Assembly: GCA_020025035.1 (NCBI GenBank)
Contig: JAHHSU010000017.1
Location: 1 to 22,039 of the forward strand
Source: Thomasclavelia sp.
GTDB lineage: Bacteria > Bacillota_I > Bacilli_A > Erysipelotrichales > Coprobacillaceae
Length of the DNA: 22,039 nucleotides
Direction: 5' to 3'
A model generated the notes under the pieces. The model searched no databases. It saw only the letters and a program-made list of their open reading frames with translations, and was not told the origin of the DNA. The translations under genes and the position numbers were made by a program. Below, piece after piece: positions 14,779 to 22,039 of this stretch. How positions within the stretch are numbered: the first letter of the stretch is position 1; every line of letters starts with the position of its first letter.

Positions 14779-15123
14779 CGTTTCTTCTTGATTTAGATTT
14801 TTCAATATTCCTTCTATTTTATTTCCATAATCTAACGATTCATCAAGTACAAACACTAACTCTGGAACTCTTCTAATTGTAAGTTTTTTTGCTAATAAAG
14901 AACGAATAAATCCCTTAGAACGATTTAATGCCTGCATTCCATCTTTTTTCTTATAATTTTTTCCTAAAAATGTAACATAAATTTTAGCAATAGATAAATC
15001 ATTTGTAACATCTACTGCTGTAATTGTACAAAAGCCAATTTTAGGATCTTTTACCTCTGTTTGTAAAATAGAGGTTAATTCTCTTTGTATTATTCCATTA
15101 ACTTTGTCTTTTTTTAATACCAC
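14770..15123 (-). CDS. rbfA: 30S ribosome-binding factor A
   Basis: RbfA is a small KH-like protein that binds the maturing 30S subunit and helps process the 5' end of 16S rRNA, also in cold adaptation. At 117 residues it has normal length. It shows the family pattern: N-terminal helix (VNGIIQRELTSILQ), KDPKIGFCTITAVDVTND, AKIYVTFLG, then IRSLLAKKL and RVPELVFVLDESLDYG. Start is GTG at 15123 with GGAGG and seven bases of spacing. It follows infB by 17 bases as the last gene of the operon, as in Bacillus. Confidence 0.95.
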   Translation of the reverse strand: MVLKKDKVNGIIQRELTSILQTEVKDPKIGFCTITAVDVTNDLSIAKIYVTFLGKNYKKKDGMQALNRSKGFIRSLLAKKLTIRRVPELVFVLDESLDYGNKIEGILKNLNQEETMD

Positions 15124-15140
15124 AATTATGCCTCCAGTAA

Positions 15141-16997
15141 TTATTTTTCTACTTCTTGCATTACAAATCCTTCAATAATGTCATTTTCCTTAATATCATT
15201 ATAATTTTCAATAGTCATCCCACATTCATACCCTTGAGCAACTTCTTTTGCATCATTTTGGAATCTTTTTAATGACCCTAATTTACCAGTATAAATTACA
15301 ATCCCATCACGAATCAAACGAACACCACAATCTCTTCTAATAAATCCATCTGTAACATAGCATCCAGCAACAGTTCCAACTTTTGATACTTTAATAACTT
15401 GTCGTATTTGTGCTTGCCCTGTTACCACTTCTTCAATTTCAGGAGCTAACATTCCTTTCATAGCTGCTTCAATTTCTTCTACCATCTTATAAATTACATT
15501 ATGAAGACGAATTTCAACCCCTTCTTCTTCAGCCTTACGTCTAACATTTGCTTCAGGTCTTACATTAAATCCATAAATAATTGCTTGAGATGCACTAGCA
15601 AGTAAAATATCTGATTCACTAATACCACCAACAGTTGATCGAATAACATTAATTCGTATTCCATCTACATCTATTTTTTCTAATGATGATTTTACAGCTT
15701 CAGCAGTACCTTGAACATCTGATTTTACAATAATATTTAAATCTTGTACACTTCCATCATTGATTTTAGCAAATAAATCATCTAGTGATAACGCACTTGT
15801 TGTATTTCTACTACTTTCTTGTTTCATTTTTGCACGTTCTTCTCCTACATGACGAGACATTTTTTCAGTTTCAAATGCCATAAACTTATCTCCTGCAACA
15901 GGAACATCATTTAGTCCTGTAATTTCAACAGGTGTTGAAGGTAAAGCAAACTCAATTTCTTTTCCTTTATCATCCAACATTTGACGAACACGACCATAAC
16001 TTGCACCTACAACAATAGGATCACCAACTCTCAATGTACCATTTTGAACTAATAAAGTTGCAACTGCACCTCTACCCTTATCTAATTTTCCTTCTACAAC
16101 TGTTCCATATGCATATCTTTTTGGATTTGCCTTTAAATCAGAAATTTCAGCTACAACAGTAAGAGTTTCTAATAATTCCTCAATACCTAATTTCATTTTT
16201 GCGGAGATTTCACAATAAACTGTATCTCCACCCCATTCTTCAGGCATTAATCCATGTTCAGACATTTGTGATTTGATATTATCTGGATTAGCACCTGGCT
16301 TATCAATTTTATTGACTGCAACCACAATTGGCACTCCAGCTGCTTTTGCATGATCAATTGCTTCACGAGTTTGAGGCATTACTCCATCATCTGCTGCAAC
16401 AACAATGATTACAATGTCAGTTACTTGTGCTCCACGTGCACGCATTGCAGTAAACGCTTCGTGTCCTGGTGTATCTAAAAATGTGATTTTTTTACCATTT
16501 ACCTCAACCTGATACGCACCTATATGTTGTGTAATTCCACCAAATTCACCTTCAACAACACTAGACTTACGAATTGTATCTAGTAATGTTGTTTTCCCAT
16601 GATCAACATGCCCCATAATTGTTACAACTGGCGGTCTACTTTCTAAATCTTGTTCATCATCTATAATTTCAATATTTTCAAAATTAATTTCGTTTACTTC
16701 AATATGTTTCTTGGTTTCATATCCATACTCTAAACAGATTAATTCTACGTTTTCATCGTCTAATGAAGAATTAATAGTCACCATTTTTCCTAACATGAAA
16801 AGTACTTTAATCACATTTGCAGGTGTTTGATTCAACTTTTCTGCAAGCTGCCCTACTGTGATTCCTTCTTCATAAACAATAACACCATCTTCTATATTAT
16901 CTTCTGCTTTTTTGGTTGGAATATTAGAAATTAAAGCCTTCTTATTATTACGACTTACTTTTTTGTTTGTTTTTTTGTTTTTATTTACTTTTGCCAT
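15141..16997 (-). CDS. infB: Translation initiation factor IF-2
   Basis: IF-2 is the GTPase that places initiator fMet-tRNA on the 30S subunit and promotes 50S joining. Visible features: a short lysine-rich N-terminal tail (1-30); an IF2N domain (about 44-92, ITVGQLAEKLNQTPANVIK); G1 GHVDHGKT (129-136); G3 DTPGHEAF (175-182); G4 NKID (229-232); an EISAK G5 motif; then domain II, the linker, and a C-terminal fMet-tRNA-binding domain ending FVMQEVEK. At 618 residues it is much shorter than the Bacillus protein (about 715). The loss lies in the variable N-terminal region, a pattern typical of reduced low-GC lineages. Start is ATG with AGGTGA four bases upstream; it follows the L7Ae-like gene by eight bases. 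Confidence 0.98.
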   Translation of the reverse strand: MAKVNKNKKTNKKVSRNNKKALISNIPTKKAEDNIEDGVIVYEEGITVGQLAEKLNQTPANVIKVLFMLGKMVTINSSLDDENVELICLEYGYETKKHIEVNEINFENIEIIDDEQDLESRPPVVTIMGHVDHGKTTLLDTIRKSSVVEGEFGGITQHIGAYQVEVNGKKITFLDTPGHEAFTAMRARGAQVTDIVIIVVAADDGVMPQTREAIDHAKAAGVPIVVAVNKIDKPGANPDNIKSQMSEHGLMPEEWGGDTVYCEISAKMKLGIEELLETLTVVAEISDLKANPKRYAYGTVVEGKLDKGRGAVATLLVQNGTLRVGDPIVVGASYGRVRQMLDDKGKEIEFALPSTPVEITGLNDVPVAGDKFMAFETEKMSRHVGEERAKMKQESSRNTTSALSLDDLFAKINDGSVQDLNIIVKSDVQGTAEAVKSSLEKIDVDGIRINVIRSTVGGISESDILLASASQAIIYGFNVRPEANVRRKAEEEGVEIRLHNVIYKMVEEIEAAMKGMLAPEIEEVVTGQAQIRQVIKVSKVGTVAGCYVTDGFIRRDCGVRLIRDGIVIYTGKLGSLKRFQNDAKEVAQGYECGMTIENYNDIKENDIIEGFVMQEVEK

Positions 16998-17005
16998 AAT
17001 ATCAC

Positions 17006-17305
17006 CTATCCAATCTTTTCTTTTATTTTTTTTGCGAAATTCTTATTAGTAATCGATACAGCTTTACGATTATTTTTTCCAATTGATTTAGACATTTTAT
17101 TACTTGAACCAAATATTACATAATCTACATTATAGAAAGTACATTTATCTATTAGTTTTTTTCTAGTATTCTCACTAGCATCTTCACAAATAATTACAAG
17201 GTATGCATTTTTATTTTTAATGCTGATCAATACACTTTCTCCAGATACCAAATTTCTTGAACATGTTGCTAGGCCTAATAAATTATAAACTTCTTTATTT
17301 AACAT
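17006..17305 (-). CDS. ylxQ: L7Ae-family K-turn-binding protein (YlxQ)
   Basis: A 99-residue protein of the L7Ae/L30e/S12e/Gadd45 fold, of the type found between ylxR and infB in Bacillota. YlxQ proteins bind K-turn RNA; the cellular target is not settled. Visible are the N-terminal LLGLATCSRNLVSGESVL, a central AYLVIICEDASENT, and a basic end (NNRKAVSITNKNFAKKIKEK). Start is ATG at 17305, overlapping the end of ylxR by 11 bases, with GGAG ten bases upstream inside ylxR. That points to translational coupling. Confidence 0.88.
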   Translation of the reverse strand: MLNKEVYNLLGLATCSRNLVSGESVLISIKNKNAYLVIICEDASENTRKKLIDKCTFYNVDYVIFGSSNKMSKSIGKNNRKAVSITNKNFAKKIKEKIG

Positions 17306-17549
17306 AATTTAATAACTCCTCATAGATTGTATCAGGAATTTCCACACCTAATGTTCGTTCCAAAATATTCTTCTTTTTGGCTAATTCAACAGCTTCTTTT
17401 GTACGCATTAAATATGCACCACGTCCATTTTGTTTTCCAGTTAAATCAATAAAAACTTCATTTTCCTTATTTTTCACAATACGAATCAATTCTTTTTTAG
17501 GACACTGTGTTTGTGTTGCTACACATTTTCGTAATGGGATTTTTTTCAT
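17295..17549 (-). CDS. ylxR: YlxR/RnpM (DUF448) RNA-binding protein
   Basis: An 84-residue basic protein of the DUF448 family. It carries the diagnostic RKCVATQ (7-13), KELIRIVK, and the GRGAYL loop (43-48). The family has recently been described as an RNA-binding modulator of RNase P (RnpM). Start is ATG with AGGAGG seven bases upstream. It follows nusA by 11 bases, in the conserved nusA-ylxR-ylxQ-infB order. The gene is complete and of usual length. Confidence 0.92.
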   Translation of the reverse strand: MKKIPLRKCVATQTQCPKKELIRIVKNKENEVFIDLTGKQNGRGAYLMRTKEAVELAKKKNILERTLGVEIPDTIYEELLNYVK

Positions 17550-17560
17550 TATACTCCCTC

Positions 17561-18823
17561 CTAATCTTCATCGTAATATTTATCATACTCGTCATAATCT
17601 ATTTCTTCATCATAACGATTATACTCTTCATCTTCTTCTATATCATTAGATAGTGATAACTCTACATCCTCTTTTTCTAACTTAGGTACCATTGGTTGTT
17701 CTTCTATTTCTACTTCTTTAGTAGTATTTACAACTTCATCGACATTATCCATATTAGACATTTCCATGTACAATCCTTCATTGATACTTTCAGTTAAAGA
17801 TTTAATATCAATTTTCCATCCTGTTAGTCTTGCTGCTAAGCGCACATTTTGTCCACGTTTTCCAATTGCAAGAGATAATTGATTATCTGGAACAATGATC
17901 AATGCTGATTTTTCCTCTTCATTAATATCTACATTTAATACTTTTGAAGGAGCTAATGCATTAGAAATATAAACTACTGGATCTTTTGAATATTCTACAA
18001 TATCAATCATTTCACCATTTAATTCATCAACAATATTTTTTACTCTTGTTCCTTTTTGTCCTACACAAGCACCAATTGGATCAATATCTTGATTTTCAGA
18101 ATAAACTGCAATTTTGCTTCTTTCTCCTGCTTCTCTTGAAACAGAAATAATATCTACAATTCCTTCATAAATTTCTGGAACTTCTTTTTCAAATAAACGT
18201 TTTACTAATGCAGCATCTGATCTAGATACTACAATATGTGTCCCTTTTGTACCATGATCAACTTCTAAAACATATACTTTTACATTTTGTCCTTCTACCA
18301 ATTTTTCATTTGGTATTTGTTGGTTAGCTGGTAAAAAAGTACCAGTCTTACCAATATTTACAATTGCAAATCTATCTTCTACGCGGTCTACTATTCCAGT
18401 AACAATTTCATCTTTTTTGTCAATAAATTCGTTATACAAACTTTCTTTTTCTGCTTCTCTTATTTTTTGACGTAAAATTTGTTTTGTCTGAATTGCAGCT
18501 AATCTACCAAAAACTTCTGGAGAAACTTCAGTTTCAATAACATCCCCCACTTTATAATTTGAATTCATTGTATGTGCTTCTTCTAATGAAATTTCAATAT
18601 CTTCATCTTCTACTTCTTCTACAACTGTTTTAATCTCATGCAATGATATTTTTGCGTTTTTAGGATTAATATCTACTCTTACTATTGAATCAGGACTTAA
18701 ATAATTTTTCTTGTACGATTTTTCTAATGCTTCTTTTAAAGCATCTAAAACAACTTCCTTTTGTATTCCTCTTTCTGTTTCTAAGATTTCAAGAGCTTCT
18801 AAAAACTTTTTATTTCCAGCCAT
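17561..18823 (-). CDS. nusA: Transcription termination/antitermination factor NusA
   Basis: NusA binds RNA polymerase, stimulates pausing and intrinsic termination, and in Bacillota autoregulates its own operon. Domains: N-terminal RNAP-binding domain (1-130), S1 (about 138-202), KH1 with VGQKGTR (254-260) and KH2 with IGKRGQN (320-326). The core ends near 345, where B. subtilis NusA is almost complete at about 371. The remaining 75 residues form an acidic, low-complexity tail ending in an Asp/Tyr/Glu-rich stretch (EEIDYDEYDKYYDED). Start is ATG with AAGGAGG seven bases upstream. It follows rimP by 12 bases. Confidence 0.97.
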   Translation of the reverse strand: MAGNKKFLEALEILETERGIQKEVVLDALKEALEKSYKKNYLSPDSIVRVDINPKNAKISLHEIKTVVEEVEDEDIEISLEEAHTMNSNYKVGDVIETEVSPEVFGRLAAIQTKQILRQKIREAEKESLYNEFIDKKDEIVTGIVDRVEDRFAIVNIGKTGTFLPANQQIPNEKLVEGQNVKVYVLEVDHGTKGTHIVVSRSDAALVKRLFEKEVPEIYEGIVDIISVSREAGERSKIAVYSENQDIDPIGACVGQKGTRVKNIVDELNGEMIDIVEYSKDPVVYISNALAPSKVLNVDINEEEKSALIIVPDNQLSLAIGKRGQNVRLAARLTGWKIDIKSLTESINEGLYMEMSNMDNVDEVVNTTKEVEIEEQPMVPKLEKEDVELSLSNDIEEDEEYNRYDEEIDYDEYDKYYDED

Positions 18824-18835
18824 TATATATCCTCC

Positions 18836-19303
18836 TTAAAATTTAACTGCTAATCTAATTAACTGAATTGCATCGTATGGAATTTCTATATTTTTTTTAA
18901 TATTTTTGACCATATACTCTATCTTAATTATACCATTTTCTACATTTTTAATTGTTCCATACAATTCATCAAATCCACTTGTTGGTTGAGATAATTTTAA
19001 ATAAACGTATTTTCCAACAGATAAACATACTTGTTCATAATTTTTTAATGGTTTTTCTGCACCAGGTGAAGATACCTCTAAATAATATTCATCCTTAATT
19101 GGGTCTTCTTCATCTAGTTTTTGACTTATCTTTTCGGATATTGCTACACACGTATCCATATCTAAATGTCCATTGATTTTTTCAACAAAAATTCTCAAAT
19201 ACCACTCATTACCTTGTTTTTCATATACAATCTCATCTATATAACATTGAAGCTCTTCTACAATAGGTTTGATCATATTTTCAATTTTTAATGTTAGTTC
19301 CAT
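18836..19303 (-). CDS. rimP: Ribosome maturation factor RimP
   Basis: RimP assists assembly of the 30S subunit. The 155-residue protein shows the expected two-domain pattern. The N-terminal domain runs from the start through a DEIVYEKQGNEWYLRIFVEK segment and DTCVAISEKISQKLDEEDPI, and contains YLEVSSPGAEKPL (about 79-91), the family signature. An Sm-like C-terminal domain ends at IPYDAIQLIRLAVKF. Start is ATG with AAGGAG five bases upstream. It is the first gene of the operon and is preceded by a promoter and a leader hairpin. Confidence 0.95.
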   Translation of the reverse strand: MELTLKIENMIKPIVEELQCYIDEIVYEKQGNEWYLRIFVEKINGHLDMDTCVAISEKISQKLDEEDPIKDEYYLEVSSPGAEKPLKNYEQVCLSVGKYVYLKLSQPTSGFDELYGTIKNVENGIIKIEYMVKNIKKNIEIPYDAIQLIRLAVKF

Positions 19304-19329
19304 ACTGTCTCCTTTCTATCAATAATAAA

Positions 19330-19347
19330 GAGCGGGTCACCCCACTC
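19330..19347 (-). promoter_or_regulatory. GC-rich leader hairpin of the rimP-nusA operon, possible NusA-sensitive attenuator
   Basis: Minus strand GAGTGGGGTGACCCGCTC folds into a seven-pair stem (one G-T) closed by a GTGA (GNRA-type) tetraloop, very GC-rich for this genome. It is followed by TTTATTATTG, a U-tract broken by A residues, and lies between the promoter and the rimP start. A moderate stem plus interrupted U-tract is the kind of weak intrinsic terminator that needs NusA in B. subtilis, where the rimP-nusA leader is reported to be autoregulated by attenuation. Confidence 0.6.
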
Positions 19348-19362
19348 ATCTATGTTACTCTA

Positions 19363-19390
19363 AGTATAGCATATTTTCTTATAAAATCAA
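19363..19390 (-). promoter_or_regulatory. Promoter of the rimP-nusA-infB operon
   Basis: Minus strand -35 TTGATT (19385-19390), 16-base spacer, extended -10 TGCTATACT (core TATACT at 19363-19368). The start of transcription would be near 19356, placing the hairpin at 19330-19347 about ten bases into the leader. Confidence 0.75.
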
Positions 19391-19471
19391 TTGATATTTA
19401 TCATTTCATCCCACAATCGCCTAGTCAACTAATAAAATCAAACATATTTTATAATATGAAGGAGGAAAAAT

Positions 19472-19915
19472 ATGAATTATTATCAAAATACGCTTCAATG
19501 TCATCAGCCTATTCAAAATCATTTTAATTCATCTTTAATCAATCAACACCAACAAAACATTAACTTTCCATTATTTAATGTTGAAACAGGTTATGCTTTA
19601 GGAAATCTTTTTGAAGGTCTTTATAGCCCTTATAAGTCATTTACAAATTATCCATTAACACCACGAAATGAAAAAGAAAAATTACATCAACAAATGTTAA
19701 TGTATAAATTTGCAGCACATGAACTAAATTTATATCTAGATGTATATCCTAATGATCAAAAAATGATACAACTTTTTAATCAATACAATCAAACATGTCA
19801 ACAACTAACTAATCGCTATACAAGTATGTATGGTCCAATTACTACTGACAATATTAATCCTCAATCAAATCAATGGACATGGTCCAATTCACCATGGCCT
19901 TGGGAAAATCAATAA
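19472..19915 (+). CDS. CotJA-CotJB fusion spore-coat protein
   Basis: A 147-residue protein. Residues about 65-147 match CotJB (LMYKFAAHELNLYLDVYP, a YTSMYGPIT segment, and a WTW then SPWPWE end). Before it, residues about 36-55 (VETGYALGNLFEGLYSPYKS) resemble the end of CotJA, whose usual pattern is AL-x-x-GTLFPEL-x-x-PY. The first 35 residues are Gln/Asn-rich and lack the AYVP-type beginning of CotJA. In B. subtilis CotJA (about 82) and CotJB (about 87) are separate proteins of the inner coat, made with CotJC under sigma-E. Here both seem to be in one chain. Start is ATG at 19472 with AAGGAGG six bases upstream. CotJC follows after 12 bases. No clear sigma-E promoter was recognised; TATAAT at 19450-19455 is too close to be certain. 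Confidence 0.8.
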   Translation: MNYYQNTLQCHQPIQNHFNSSLINQHQQNINFPLFNVETGYALGNLFEGLYSPYKSFTNYPLTPRNEKEKLHQQMLMYKFAAHELNLYLDVYPNDQKMIQLFNQYNQTCQQLTNRYTSMYGPITTDNINPQSNQWTWSNSPWPWENQ

Positions 19916-19927
19916 AAGGAGACGCGT

Positions 19928-20491
19928 ATGTGGAAATATGAAAAAACACTTCAATACCCTGTAAATATTAAGCATAAAGATTTAAGAATGGCAAAATACC
20001 TTATCACCCAATTTGGTGGAGGTAATGGTGAATTAGGAGCAGTATTAAGATATATTTGTCAAAGATACACAATGCCTGATGATAAAGGTAAAGCATTACT
20101 TACTGATATTGGTACAGAAGAAATGGCACATATGGAAATTATATCTGCCATGTGTTATCAACTAATGCAAAATGCTACTATCGAAGAACTAAAAGAAGCT
20201 GGATTAGAAGGTCATTATACTGAACATGGTCGCTCAATATTCCCAATTGACTCAAGTGGAGTACCCTTTACTGTAGCTTATTTTGCAGTCACTGGAGATC
20301 CGCTTGCAGATTTAGCCGAAGATATGGCTGCAGAACAAAAAGCTAGAGCTACTTATGAACACTTAATGAGCTTAACTGATAACCCAGAAATTTTAGGTCC
20401 ACTTTCTTTTTTAAGACAAAGAGAAATTGTACACTATCAACGTTTTAGTGAATTATACGACGAATACAAAACAAAATATGCAAATCAATAA
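19928..20491 (+). CDS. cotJC: CotJC, manganese-catalase-like spore-coat protein
   Basis: A four-helix-bundle protein of the Mn-catalase family, 187 residues against 189 in B. subtilis CotJC. The dimanganese ligands expected from Mn-catalases are all in place: Glu35 (GELGAVLRY), Glu65 and His68 (EEMAHME), Glu136 (AAEQKAR) and His169 (REIVHYQ). A peroxide-removing role in the spore coat is therefore possible. Start is ATG at 19928 with AAAGGAG six bases upstream. It is co-transcribed with the CotJA-CotJB gene and ended by a strong terminator. Confidence 0.95.
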   Translation: MWKYEKTLQYPVNIKHKDLRMAKYLITQFGGGNGELGAVLRYICQRYTMPDDKGKALLTDIGTEEMAHMEIISAMCYQLMQNATIEELKEAGLEGHYTEHGRSIFPIDSSGVPFTVAYFAVTGDPLADLAEDMAAEQKARATYEHLMSLTDNPEILGPLSFLRQREIVHYQRFSELYDEYKTKYANQ

Positions 20492-20519
20492 ACTTAATTG
20501 GAAATCCAATTAAGTTTTT
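20491..20519 (+). terminator. Rho-independent terminator of the cotJ operon
   Basis: AACTTAATTGG (20491-20501) pairs fully with CCAATTAAGTT (20506-20516) around a four-base loop and runs into five T. It begins in the last base of the cotJC stop codon. Confidence 0.9.
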
Positions 20520-20542
20520 CATATTCTTATCATTAAAAGTGA

Positions 20543-20548
20543 TATAAT
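20543..20548 (+). promoter_or_regulatory. Possible -10 element of the membrane-protein gene
   Basis: TATAAT 22 bases before the ATG at 20570, after the cotJ terminator. No good -35 box was found at standard spacing, so only the -10 is called. Confidence 0.4.
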
Positions 20549-20569
20549 AGCATAAAAGGAGGTATTACA

Positions 20570-21205
20570 ATGTCAAAACAAACACTATTTGCTTCAATAC
20601 TCTATGTAGTTGGTATTATATATTCTATAATATATAATTTAAACGGTCATCCATATCTAGCACTAGTACCAGTTTCTATTATTGTTGTATTTATTTTGCC
20701 TATTATTTTTAAACTAATGAAAATGAAAATTACAGATAAGATAAATACATTAAATATTATTTTTTGTTTTTTTGCTTCTATTATTGGTAGTACATTAAGC
20801 GGATATCAATATCCCTACTATGATAAACTTATGCATTTTATTAGTGGAATTATTTTTACCATACTAGGCTATATGTTATTTTGTATCATCAATCAAAAAT
20901 CACGATTAGATCATCAAAAGGATATTAAATTAATGTATATTTTTATTAATACATTCAATTTATCAATTGCAATACTTTGGGAATTTTATGAATACCTTAC
21001 ATTAATTCTATTTCAGTATGATTGTATTAAACATTATTCTACAGGTGTACATGATAGTATTACAGATATGATGTGTGCATTTTTTGGCGGTATATTAATT
21101 ACTTTATTAATACGTAAATCATATAAACATAACCAATCTAATTACATTACCAAGCTCTATGAAGAGTTCTATACAATTAATCAACAACATTTTAAAAAAG
21201 AATAA
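20570..21205 (+). CDS. Polytopic membrane protein, DUF2238/YjdF-like
   Basis: A 211-residue membrane protein with about six hydrophobic segments (near 7-23, 28-49, 60-77, 88-107, 121-148 and 168-182). Polar residues conserved in the DUF2238/YjdF-like family are recognisable within or next to the helices: DKLMHF with Asp85 and His89, a WEFYEY motif with Glu138 and Glu141, and HDSITD with Asp162 and Asp166, plus GG at 173-174. The acidic and histidine residues could bind metal, but the function is unknown. The C-terminal tail (about 183-211) is hydrophilic. Start is ATG with AAAGGAGG seven bases upstream. It is a single-gene unit between two terminators. The family assignment is by motif only. 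Confidence 0.7.
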   Translation: MSKQTLFASILYVVGIIYSIIYNLNGHPYLALVPVSIIVVFILPIIFKLMKMKITDKINTLNIIFCFFASIIGSTLSGYQYPYYDKLMHFISGIIFTILGYMLFCIINQKSRLDHQKDIKLMYIFINTFNLSIAILWEFYEYLTLILFQYDCIKHYSTGVHDSITDMMCAFFGGILITLLIRKSYKHNQSNYITKLYEEFYTINQQHFKKE

Positions 21206-21242
21206 TTAAAAAAAGGAACTGTATACAATTCCTTTTTTAATT
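21204..21242. terminator. Bidirectional terminator between convergent genes
   Basis: AATTAAAAAAAGGAA (21204-21218) faces TTCCTTTTTTAATT (21229-21242) across a ten-base loop. The T-run serves the plus-strand gene ending at 21205, and the A-run, read as T on the minus strand, serves the gene ending at 21237. Confidence 0.88.
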
Positions 21243-22039
21243 AAACATTAATAGTAGCATTGCCATAAGATTATTCACACAATGAACCGTTATTGGTGCA
21301 GCAAGTGTACGATATTTTTCATAGCTATATGAAAGAACAAATCCCATTGCAAAGTAAGGAATGATTTGAATCATCTCTTGAAAATTCCCTGCAAATACTT
21401 GTGCACTAACATGAATAAAACCAAATAAAAATGCTGAAACAAGATGTGCTAATATAAAACTTTTTTGTCTAATGGTTCTAAAAATAATAAATCTAAAAAC
21501 AAATTCCTCTACAATAGGTGCACATATTACTGAACTAATAAACATTGGAATAGGAAAGTCAGAAAAAAATGATTCAATATTAGCTTGGTTAACGCTATCT
21601 GCTCCTCCTACAAACAATGAAACAATTAATGATGCAATTGTTATCAAACATAATGTAATACAATAATTTTTTATTATAAAACCAAATAAATGAGGTAGAA
21701 TATTTTGTTTAAACCCTTTCCATACGTTTTGAAATACCTGTTTAAACATGATAATTGCTACAAACAAATTAATAACGCCTATAAACATATTTAAATATGA
21801 ATTTAATAATGACAAATTTGTAATATGATACAAATAAATTACAATACCTAAGAAAAATGTTACTACAAAATTAGTAATAAAAAAATAAATAGGTAAATAA
21901 ATCAATAAACCTTTTACTATTGTTTTTTTAGATAAATCCTCAACAAATTCATGTTTTTCATTCATCTCTTTCACATCCTCTTCCAATGAATTTTCTTCTA
22001 AAAACTCATCTTCTACACTATATGAAAGCTCATCAAAAT
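21237..22039 (-). CDS. CPBP-family intramembrane metalloprotease, 5' end beyond the window
   Basis: Membrane protease of the CPBP/Abi family (relatives of Rce1), found in immunity-protein processing and other poorly known roles. Several membrane segments are seen. Counting from a TTG at 21986, the conserved motifs are EEFVFR (Glu160, Glu161, Arg165), FGFIH with His192, and VHCVNN with His235 and Asn239. All catalytic residues are present. The frame stays open past that TTG to the window edge and encodes an acidic stretch (DELSYSVEDEFLEENSLEED). The TTG has no ribosome-binding site, so the true start is probably to the right of 22039 and the gene is partial here. An ATG at 21965 is the other possible start. 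Confidence 0.85.
   Translation of the reverse strand, partial: FDELSYSVEDEFLEENSLEEDVKEMNEKHEFVEDLSKKTIVKGLLIYLPIYFFITNFVVTFFLGIVIYLYHITNLSLLNSYLNMFIGVINLFVAIIMFKQVFQNVWKGFKQNILPHLFGFIIKNYCITLCLITIASLIVSLFVGGADSVNQANIESFFSDFPIPMFISSVICAPIVEEFVFRFIIFRTIRQKSFILAHLVSAFLFGFIHVSAQVFAGNFQEMIQIIPYFAMGFVLSYSYEKYRTLAAPITVHCVNNLMAMLLLMFN

Noticed and set aside
17377..17649. A 90-codon plus-strand frame opposite ylxR and nusA
   Set aside because: Antisense shadow of two well-supported genes; no ribosome-binding site or family resemblance.
19450..19455. TATAAT upstream of the CotJA-CotJB gene as a vegetative promoter
   Set aside because: No -35 at usual spacing, very close to the start codon, and a sporulation sigma factor is more likely for this operon.

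Overview
The window is AT-rich bacterial DNA from a spore-forming, low-GC Bacillota. Informational genes keep Bacillus-like order (rimP-nusA-ylxR-ylxQ-infB-rbfA; cvpA-mutS2-uvrC-gerE, with an RNase HIII relative divergent from cvpA). Sporulation genes (gerE, cse60-like, DUF1540, cotJ) are scattered between them. The very low GC, shortened proteins and altered repair proteins suggest an Erysipelotrichales-type lineage; that placement is inference.

Layout from left to right. Positions 38-226 hold the tail end of an IS3-family insertion sequence: a terminal repeat and the last codons of a transposase. Positions 444-5615 (minus strand) are a repair and sporulation operon, cvpA, mutS2, uvrC, then gerE, driven by a near-consensus promoter at 5637-5665 and closed by a terminator at 355-408. 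Diverging from it at 5709-6611 is a protein that aligns along its length with RNase HIII but has lost three of the four catalytic carboxylates, so it is probably a pseudoenzyme.

Positions 6661-13273 are an accessory, defence-like block. It has (a) a two-gene operon of a SauUSI-like type IV restriction enzyme (PLD nuclease, SF2 helicase, DUF3427) and a NudG/MutT-like Nudix hydrolase, with a strong promoter and a palindrome over the predicted start of transcription, and (b) a large SF1 helicase with a C-terminal DUF2726-type nuclease domain. They are separated by about 520 bases of very AT-rich, inverted-repeat-rich DNA. The most interesting idea here is that the Nudix enzyme removes modified dCTP, so that the modification-dependent nuclease does not attack the host's own DNA.

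Positions 13432-13799 hold two small sporulation-linked genes (a DUF1540 Cys-rich protein of 51 residues and a Cse60 homologue), followed by an aldose-1-epimerase-like gene (13859-14734). Positions 14770-19303 (minus) are the rimP-nusA-ylxR-ylxQ-infB-rbfA operon. Its leader carries a GC-rich hairpin with an interrupted U-tract that could be a NusA-sensitive attenuator.

Divergent from it are cotJ spore-coat genes on the plus strand (a CotJA-CotJB fusion, then the CotJC manganese-catalase-like protein). The window ends with a small polytopic membrane protein and a convergent CPBP-family membrane protease that runs off the right edge. No tRNA, rRNA or CRISPR array was seen.
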